From JAKAWM01 sp049966695 (GTDB lineage Bacteria; Actinomycetota; Acidimicrobiia; Acidimicrobiales; Palsa-688): DNA of 11,012 nucleotides. The DNA is taken from NCBI GenBank assembly GCA_049966695.1, contig JBMFUG010000078.1, forward strand, positions 1-11,012, given 5' to 3'. The translations under genes were made by a program, and so were the position numbers. This document shows positions 6,959 through 11,012 of the stretch, one piece after another (position 1 is the stretch's first letter; each line of letters starts with the position of its first letter). The notes below the pieces were generated by a model. The model was not told where the DNA came from. It did no database searches and saw only the letters and a program-made list of their open reading frames with translations.

Positions 6959-7699
6959 ATGGCTGTCGACCCTCTTCGTTGGCGCACACGGGCCAACCGT
7001 CGCCGGGCTGTGTCGTTGGTCGCTGCTTCTTCGGGGCCCCTCGGCTTGGCTATCGGGCTCGTAGTTTTGTTCTACAAAGGTTGGGCCGCGGGCGTTGTAG
7101 CGTTCGTTGGGGCGAGCATCGCGCTCGCAGTCGCCATGTGGTGGACAGCAGAACCAGTGGCGAGGAGAGCAATCGGTGGCGTGCCAGCTGACCCGGCCAT
7201 TAAGTCACATGCCCGCCTGCTGAACTTGGTCGAGGGCCTGTGCGCCACCATAGGCACCCGTCAACCAGAGGTGAGGGTGCGCGATGACGAGGGGCTGAAC
7301 GCAGCGGTTTGTGGCCGCAGGCGCCGTTCGGCGACCTTGGTCGTGACCCAAGGCCTTCTTGACCAGCTGAACCGTGTTGAGCTGGAGGGTGTCGTCGCTC
7401 AGCTGTTGACCCGAATCAGGTCCCATGACATCCTCCCGGCAACCGTTACTGTTGCCACGCTCGGCATCGGGGCTACGCTCTTGTCGCCGCCAGAGCCGGT
7501 CACAGCCATGGACCGCGCTGCTATGAGGTTTACTCGTTACCCTCCGGGCCTGGTCAGCGCGCTTGAGAAGATGGAGGCAAAGGGGACGGCTGTCCGAGGG
7601 GTCTCGCGTTCTACGGCTCACCTTTGGTTTGCTGACCCAGGCACCAGGCCCTCCCAGACCTCGTTGCTGGACCGGGTCGCCGCCCTGCGAGAGCTTTAG
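6959..7699 (+). CDS. M48 (HtpX/Ste24)-like membrane protein with degenerate active site
   Basis: The protein has 246 residues from ATG 6959. Two membrane segments lie near 17-39 and 42-62 and a weaker one near 157-175. The middle resembles the M48 peptidase core: LVEGLCATIGTRQPEVRV, GLNAAVCGRR, LVVTQGLLDQLNRVELEGVV, then RSHDIL and later YPPGLVSALEKM. Where active members carry HExxH this protein has Q148-L-L-T-R152. The Glu that supplies the third zinc ligand, four residues before the conserved Asp (D185), is replaced by V181. It should not bind catalytic zinc in the usual way, and may be a pseudoprotease or membrane scaffold. The frame is intact, which argues against simple decay. GTG 6893 would add 22 Cys-containing residues that do not look conserved, so I prefer ATG 6959 although its ribosome site is poor. 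It follows the lipoate-ligase-like gene and precedes pdxS. Confidence 0.72.
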   Translation: MAVDPLRWRTRANRRRAVSLVAASSGPLGLAIGLVVLFYKGWAAGVVAFVGASIALAVAMWWTAEPVARRAIGGVPADPAIKSHARLLNLVEGLCATIGTRQPEVRVRDDEGLNAAVCGRRRRSATLVVTQGLLDQLNRVELEGVVAQLLTRIRSHDILPATVTVATLGIGATLLSPPEPVTAMDRAAMRFTRYPPGLVSALEKMEAKGTAVRGVSRSTAHLWFADPGTRPSQTSLLDRVAALREL

Positions 7700-7767
7700 C
7701 TAGCGGCCGGGGGGTGGGCCCTCAACAAGGTCGTGCTATGGGAGGGCGTGGGCCCGGCGATGGCGGT

Positions 7768-7771
7768 AGGA
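7768..7771 (+). promoter_or_regulatory. Ribosome binding site for pdxS
   Basis: AGGA sits 8 bases before ATG 7780. The in-frame ATG at 7771 lies directly on this sequence with no spacer, and GTG 7714 would add 22 Gly/Arg-rich residues absent from the family. This makes 7780 the best start. Confidence 0.5.
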
Positions 7772-7779
7772 TGCTGAGC

Positions 7780-8679
7780 ATGGCAAGCGACACGGCACAA
7801 CAGAGGCGCACCGGGACAGACCTGGTCAAGCGTGGCCTGGCAACCCAGCTTAGGGGTGGGGTGATCATGGACGTGGTTACCCCAGAGCACGCGAAGATCG
7901 CCGAAGACGCTGGTGCAGTGGCCGTTATGGCTCTCGAACGTGTGCCCGCCGACATCCGTCGTGACGGCGGTGTTGCTCGCATGAGCGACCCTGCCCTGAT
8001 AGAGGCGATCAAGTCTGCCGTGAGCATCCCGGTCATGGCTAAAGCCCGTATCGGGCACTTCGCCGAGGCCCGTGTCCTGGAGGCGCTGGGCGTGGACTAT
8101 ATCGATGAAAGCGAGGTCCTGACCCCCGCCGACGACGAGCACCATATTGACAAGTGGCCGTTCACTGTACCGTTTGTTTGTGGGGCCAATAACTTAGGTG
8201 AGGCCCTGCGGCGCATTTCCGAGGGCGCCGCGATGGTGCGCTCCAAGGGAGAGGCAGGCACAGGTGACGTAAAAGAAGCAGTGCGCCACCTGAGGCAGAT
8301 CTTGGGCGACATCCGCAAGCTCACGCAGGCCGACTCGGCTGAGATCTACGACTGGGCGAAGCAACTGCGGGCACCTGTGGAGCTCGTAAAAGAAGTTGCC
8401 GAGGCAGGCGAGCTGCCGGTGCCGTTGTTCTGCGCCGGGGGCATCGCGACTCCCGCGGACGCCGCTTTGGTGATGGAGCTGGGCGCCCAAGCAGTCTTCG
8501 TTGGTTCCGGTATTTTCAAGAGCTCGGACCCTCCCCGCTTTGCCAGGGCCATAGTGGAGGCGACCACTCACTACCGCGACTACCAGATAGTGGCCAAGGT
8601 GAGCCGTGGCCTGGGCGAGGCGATGCGGGGCCAAGAGGCGGGAGCGGTCGAGGTCCGCCTGTCGGAGCGAGGCTGGTAA
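7780..8679 (+). CDS. pdxS: Pyridoxal 5'-phosphate synthase, synthase subunit
   Basis: PdxS is the (beta/alpha)8-barrel subunit that builds pyridoxal 5'-phosphate from ribose 5-phosphate, glyceraldehyde 3-phosphate and ammonia delivered by PdxT, in the cytoplasm. The 299-residue length is normal. All key parts are visible: GGVIMDVVTPEHAKIAEDAG with D31, VMAKARIGHFAEARVLEALG with K88 (the lysine that forms the sugar imine), RSKGEAGTG with K156 (second catalytic lysine), and FCAGGIATPADAALVMELGA with FVGSGIF near the C-terminus for phosphate binding. The start at ATG 7780 is chosen from spacing and family length. Its pdxT partner begins 22 bases downstream, the standard pair for deoxyxylulose-phosphate-independent vitamin B6 synthesis. 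Confidence 0.98.
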   Translation: MASDTAQQRRTGTDLVKRGLATQLRGGVIMDVVTPEHAKIAEDAGAVAVMALERVPADIRRDGGVARMSDPALIEAIKSAVSIPVMAKARIGHFAEARVLEALGVDYIDESEVLTPADDEHHIDKWPFTVPFVCGANNLGEALRRISEGAAMVRSKGEAGTGDVKEAVRHLRQILGDIRKLTQADSAEIYDWAKQLRAPVELVKEVAEAGELPVPLFCAGGIATPADAALVMELGAQAVFVGSGIFKSSDPPRFARAIVEATTHYRDYQIVAKVSRGLGEAMRGQEAGAVEVRLSERGW

Positions 8680-8684
8680 CAGAT

Positions 8685-8692
8685 GGGAAAGG
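8685..8692 (+). promoter_or_regulatory. Ribosome binding site for pdxT
   Basis: GGGAAAGG lies 9 bases before GTG 8702 and sits in the gap after the pdxS stop codon. It supports GTG 8702. The ATG at 8683 is in another frame and cannot start this protein. Confidence 0.55.
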
Positions 8693-8701
8693 TGCCCCCA
8701 G

Positions 8702-9328
8702 GTGGTCCTCAGGCTGGTCCGCGACGAAGGCGAGCCTGTTGGCGTGCTGGCCCTCCAAGGGGACTTTCGCGAGCACATAAAACTGCTTAGGCAGCTGAGG
8801 GCGAGGCCCGTCGAAGTCAGGTCTCCTTCCGACTTAGAAAAGGTCGAGGCGCTCGTCGTGCCGGGCGGCGAGTCTACTGCTATTTCCTTTTTGCTCGAAA
8901 CGTCCGGCTTGCTGGAGCCTGTGCGCGCCCGTTTACGCGAGGGCATGCCGACTTTTGGCACCTGTGCAGGCATGATCCTGCTGGCGCGGGAGATCCTAGA
9001 TGGCCGACCCGACCAGCATTGTTTGGGAGCGATCGACATCGTCGTACGGCGCAACGCGTTCGGCCGCCAGAAGGAGTCATTCGAGGCCGACTTAGACGTG
9101 AGGGGGCTCGGCCCGCCGTTGCACGCGGTGTTCATCCGTGCTCCGGTCGTCGAGAAGGCTGGTCCCGGAGTCGAGGTCCTGGCCAGCGTAGATGGCCGGC
9201 CCGTCTTGTGCCGGCAGGGGCCATGCCTGGTGAGCGCGTTTCACCCCGAGCTCGCTGACGACTTACGTCTGCACCAGTTGTTTTTGGAGAGCCTGACCCA
9301 GAGGAAGGAAAATGTCCGGGCATTCTAA
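8702..9328 (+). CDS. pdxT: Pyridoxal 5'-phosphate synthase, glutaminase subunit
   Basis: PdxT is a class I glutamine amidotransferase that hydrolyses glutamine and channels ammonia to PdxS in a 12+12 complex. The product has 208 residues. It shows VGVLALQGDFREH near the start, the oxyanion motif PGGEST (54-59), the nucleophile elbow FGTCAGMILLA with C88, and the catalytic H181-P-E183 in SAFHPELADD. The triad is therefore complete. The N-terminus before VGVLALQGD is about 12 residues longer than in many homologues, which start right at that strand. No closer in-frame start codon with a ribosome site is present, so GTG 8702 is taken. The 3' end overlaps yebC by 17 bases in a different frame, suggesting coupled translation. 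Confidence 0.96.
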   Translation: MVLRLVRDEGEPVGVLALQGDFREHIKLLRQLRARPVEVRSPSDLEKVEALVVPGGESTAISFLLETSGLLEPVRARLREGMPTFGTCAGMILLAREILDGRPDQHCLGAIDIVVRRNAFGRQKESFEADLDVRGLGPPLHAVFIRAPVVEKAGPGVEVLASVDGRPVLCRQGPCLVSAFHPELADDLRLHQLFLESLTQRKENVRAF

Positions 9329-10067
9329 GTGGGCCACCACAAAGCACAAGAAGGGTGCTTTGGACAAGGCCCGTGGCAAGTTGTTCGCCAAGCTGATAAG
9401 GCAGGTAGAAGTGGCGGCGCGCGAGGGCGGGGGTGACATTGACGCCAACCCGACCTTGAGGACGATGTTCCAAAAGGCGCGTGATGCCTCTGTGCCTTTG
9501 GAGACCATCGAGAGGGCTATAAAGCGAGGGACGGGCGAACTAGAAGGCGTCCGCTATGAGCACGTTAGCTATGAAGGGTACGCTCCCTGTGGGGTCGCGG
9601 TCATAGTGGAGTGCCTGACGGACAACAGGAACCGGACTGGGGCGGACATCCGTTCCATTTTTTCAAGAAATGGCGGGTCCACGGCGGAGCCCGGCTCTGT
9701 GTCTTGGCAGTTTGAGCGAAAGGCTGTCATAGCCGTGCCTCGCGGGCCGAGCGTCAACGAGGACGACCTGACGTTGGTCGCAGCGGAGGCCGGTGCCGAG
9801 GACGTGCGCGACAACGGGGAGGGCTGGGACGTGCTTGCCCCCCCGGGTGAGCTTGCAGCCGTCCGTTCGGCAATAGAAAGCCAAGGTTGGGCCGTGTCGT
9901 CGGCCGACCTCGCAATGGTGCCGGCTCAACTGGTGCCTGTGGAAAACGAAACGGACGCCCGTAAAATCCTACGCCTGATCGACCTTTTGGATGAGCACGA
10001 CGATGTGCAGTCGGTATGGTCCAACTTTGACATCCCTGATTCGATCATGGAGCTGGTCGAGGTCTGA
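9312..10067 (+). CDS. YebC/PmpR (TACO1) family protein
   Basis: This is a 251-residue cytoplasmic protein of the YebC family. Members have been described as transcriptional regulators and, more recently, as ribosome-associated factors that help translation through difficult stretches such as proline-rich ones. The signature start MSGHSKWATTKHKKGALDKA is present, followed by FAKLIRQVEVAAREGGGD, NPTLRTMFQKARDASVP, the GYAPCGVAVIVECLTDNRNRT segment and NGGSTAEPGSVSW. It ends with DLLDEHDDVQSVWSNFDIP. The length is normal and the frame intact. The start at ATG 9312 has AGGAAGGAA immediately upstream (9302-9310), inside pdxT. In actinobacteria the ruvC-ruvA-ruvB genes commonly follow yebC. Here a transporter remnant on the other strand lies downstream instead. 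Confidence 0.97.
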   Translation: MSGHSKWATTKHKKGALDKARGKLFAKLIRQVEVAAREGGGDIDANPTLRTMFQKARDASVPLETIERAIKRGTGELEGVRYEHVSYEGYAPCGVAVIVECLTDNRNRTGADIRSIFSRNGGSTAEPGSVSWQFERKAVIAVPRGPSVNEDDLTLVAAEAGAEDVRDNGEGWDVLAPPGELAAVRSAIESQGWAVSSADLAMVPAQLVPVENETDARKILRLIDLLDEHDDVQSVWSNFDIPDSIMELVEV

Positions 10068-10115
10068 TAGGCACCGCTTGCCGACATGGTATTGGCCGAG
10101 GTCTGGTAGCCGTTG

Positions 10116-10795
10116 TTGACCGAGATGCGGGAGCAGACGGTCGAGCCAGGCAGGTAGCCACCAGTTGTACTGGCCGAGGAGGCATAATGAGGGCCGCGGA
10201 CGTTATAACGCGGGCCGTCGCTGCGAGCCCGGTGGCAACGGCTTGATGGTTGTCGCCGGTAAGCAACCACGAGTCCCTGACGCGAGAGACAAGGAAAACC
10301 TCGTAGTCCATTCACAGCCCGAAGACTATTGCGAACATCATCATGGGCACGTACGACTCGCTCGGGACTTTTTGGCTCACGCCGAAGTGGGCTGTCACCC
10401 CAGCCCCATTGGAAGGCCGCGACCACAACGCCGTAAGCGGCCCCGATCGATACCAGGTTGAGCAGTGCGGCCTTTATAGCCAATGCCAGGCTGCGGAAGC
10501 TCGCCAAGTGGAGGCAGAAAGCCATGGCCACCACCACTGCGATTACCACGGGTAACCGGCTTGTTATCATCCCGGCAAAATCGGGCTGCCTGGCCGTGCT
10601 GGCGGTGATGTAGCGGGTTGCACCGGTCCCCGCGAGGGCACGTGGCAGTGCCTTGCGCTCTAGCACTGAGTGCAGTGACGCGGTGGCCGCTGCCTGAGGG
10701 CCGGAGCGAGGGACGAGCGTTGTCACGAGGATGTCGCCATCGGGGCTCGGCCGGACCGGTCCCACTGAGGCGACGTCTGTGGGTAACCATTCACG
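10116..10795 (-). pseudogene. MMPL/RND-type transporter remnant, broken and truncated
   Basis: The minus strand encodes recognisable pieces of an MMPL family membrane transporter (lipid or drug export in actinobacteria) in three different frames. Piece one (10795 to about 10387) has SPDGDILVTTLVPRSGPQAA, ALAGTGATRY, SRLPVVIAVVVAMAF and AAYGVVVAAFQWGWGDSPL. Piece two (about 10383-10183) shifts frame and continues GVSQKVPSESYVPMMMFAIV, then FGL, a TGA stop (10314-10312) where relatives have Ser, then MDYEVFLVSRVRDSWLLTGD and ATARVITSAALIM. Piece three (10181 to about 10116), in the third frame, reads LLGQYNWWLPAWLDRLLPHL. Between pieces two and three about 40 codons present in family members are missing. 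The N-terminal half of the protein is absent beyond about 10795. With a frameshift, a stop, a deletion and truncation, it cannot make a full transporter. Its 3' end faces the end of yebC. Confidence 0.85.
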
Positions 10796-10834
10796 TCCCG
10801 GGCTGCCCGGAGAGGGCTCCGCAGGGGCCTCCAA

Positions 10835-10856
10835 GGTCATAAAATGGCCAATGACC
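10835..10856. repeat. Short inverted repeat at the remnant/coiled-coil boundary
   Basis: GGTCAT (10835-10840) is mirrored by ATGACC (10851-10856), and the 10-base spacer contains the palindrome TGGCCA (10845-10850). It lies in the roughly 100 bases between the last recognisable MMPL-coding sequence and the coiled-coil ORF. This stretch otherwise shows nothing. It could be a chance palindrome, an operator or part of an element end, and I cannot choose between these. Confidence 0.35.
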
Positions 10857-10898
10857 TGCGGGTTCGCGAAATGGTAGGAATGTTGCTTCACTGGTGAG

Positions 10899-11012
10899 GT
10901 GCCGGGAGAGCAGCGCCACCGCATCGCCGAGCTGGAGGCCGAGAACGCCGACCAGCGCCAGGAGATCGAGGGCCAGCGCCAGGAGATCGAGGGCCAGCGC
11001 CAGGAGATCGAG
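10899..11012 (+). CDS. Coiled-coil protein N-terminus, possibly IS66-type transposase (partial)
   Basis: The frame is open from 10878 to the window end. GTG 10899 is the likely start, giving 38 codons so far. The protein begins MPGEQRHRIAELEAENADQR and continues with a Gln-Arg-Gln-Glu-Ile-Glu-Gly heptad repeated to the edge, an obvious coiled coil. IS66-family transposases (TnpC) of actinobacteria usually start with such a RIAELEAEN-type coiled coil before their conserved domains, and a mobile element next to a truncated pseudogene would make sense. None of the conserved transposase part is visible, so any coiled-coil protein remains possible. A GGTGAG stretch directly abuts GTG 10899, so the ribosome site is poorly spaced and the start uncertain. 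Confidence 0.45.
   Translation, partial: MPGEQRHRIAELEAENADQRQEIEGQRQEIEGQRQEIE
10953..11012 (+). repeat. 21-bp tandem repeat (3 copies, reaching the window edge)
   Basis: The 18-base core CAGCGCCAGGAGATCGAG occurs at 10953-10970, 10974-10991 and 10995-11012, with GGC between copies, giving a 21-base period. It encodes the heptad QRQEIEG, one coiled-coil turn pair per unit. The copies are identical and the array meets the window end exactly at a unit's last codon, so more copies probably lie beyond. Confidence 0.93.

Noticed and set aside
7700..7779. A regulatory hairpin or direct repeat before pdxS
   Set aside because: GCCCTC (7718-7723) pairs with GAGGGC (7742-7747) and GTGGGCCC occurs twice (7714, 7748), but in G/C-rich DNA such short matches are expected and nothing else supports a regulator site.
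8194..9135. A 313-codon minus-strand ORF across pdxS and pdxT
   Set aside because: It spans two unmistakable plus-strand genes and their junction, and its composition is typical of an antisense shadow.
9926..10924. A 332-codon minus-strand open frame taken as one intact gene
   Set aside because: Only its first part (to about 10387) matches the MMPL family. The rest is out of frame with the family sequence and finally runs antisense through the end of yebC. It is open by GC-rich chance after a frameshift.

Overview
The window is high-GC, gene-dense DNA. It reads as the chromosome of an actinobacterium, possibly of the Acidimicrobiia type, although the genus cannot be read from the sequence. 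The reasons are frequent GTG/TTG starts, a mycobacterial-type (type II) MenB, and the order pdxS-pdxT-yebC. From position 2 to 10067 every gene I accept lies on the plus strand, and most gaps are short (two junctions overlap), so long co-transcribed units are likely. I found no convincing promoter, riboswitch, terminator, tRNA, rRNA or CRISPR array.

Region 1 (2-4068) is the end of a peptide-type ABC importer operon: the C-terminus of an Opp/Dpp ATPase, a DppC-like permease, a DppB-like permease and a family 5 solute-binding lipoprotein. The gene order (ATPase, C, B, A) is the reverse of the usual A-B-C-D-F order.

Region 2 (4112-7699) holds menB (menaquinone synthesis), a small conserved-looking protein, an HNH nuclease with a freshly duplicated repetitive tail, a lipoate-ligase-like protein, and a membrane protein that looks like an M48 (HtpX-type) protease whose three zinc ligands have all been replaced.

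Region 3 (7780-10067) is pdxS-pdxT-yebC. PdxS and PdxT together make pyridoxal 5'-phosphate from ribose 5-phosphate, glyceraldehyde 3-phosphate and glutamine. YebC is a conserved translation/transcription-associated factor whose gene overlaps the end of pdxT by 17 bases. The ruvCAB genes that often follow yebC are absent.

Region 4 (10068-11012) is different: a decayed minus-strand remnant of an MMPL/RND transporter gene, with a frameshift, a stop codon and an internal deletion, and then the start of a plus-strand coiled-coil ORF built of 21-bp (heptad) repeats. That ORF runs off the window and may be the N-terminus of an IS66-type transposase. The conserved chromosomal block therefore appears to end at yebC and meet a rearranged, mobile-element-like stretch. 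Most of the window is housekeeping or transport genes. The parts most worth a second look are the dead M48-like protein, the MMPL pseudogene and the repeat-bearing ends of the HNH and coiled-coil ORFs.
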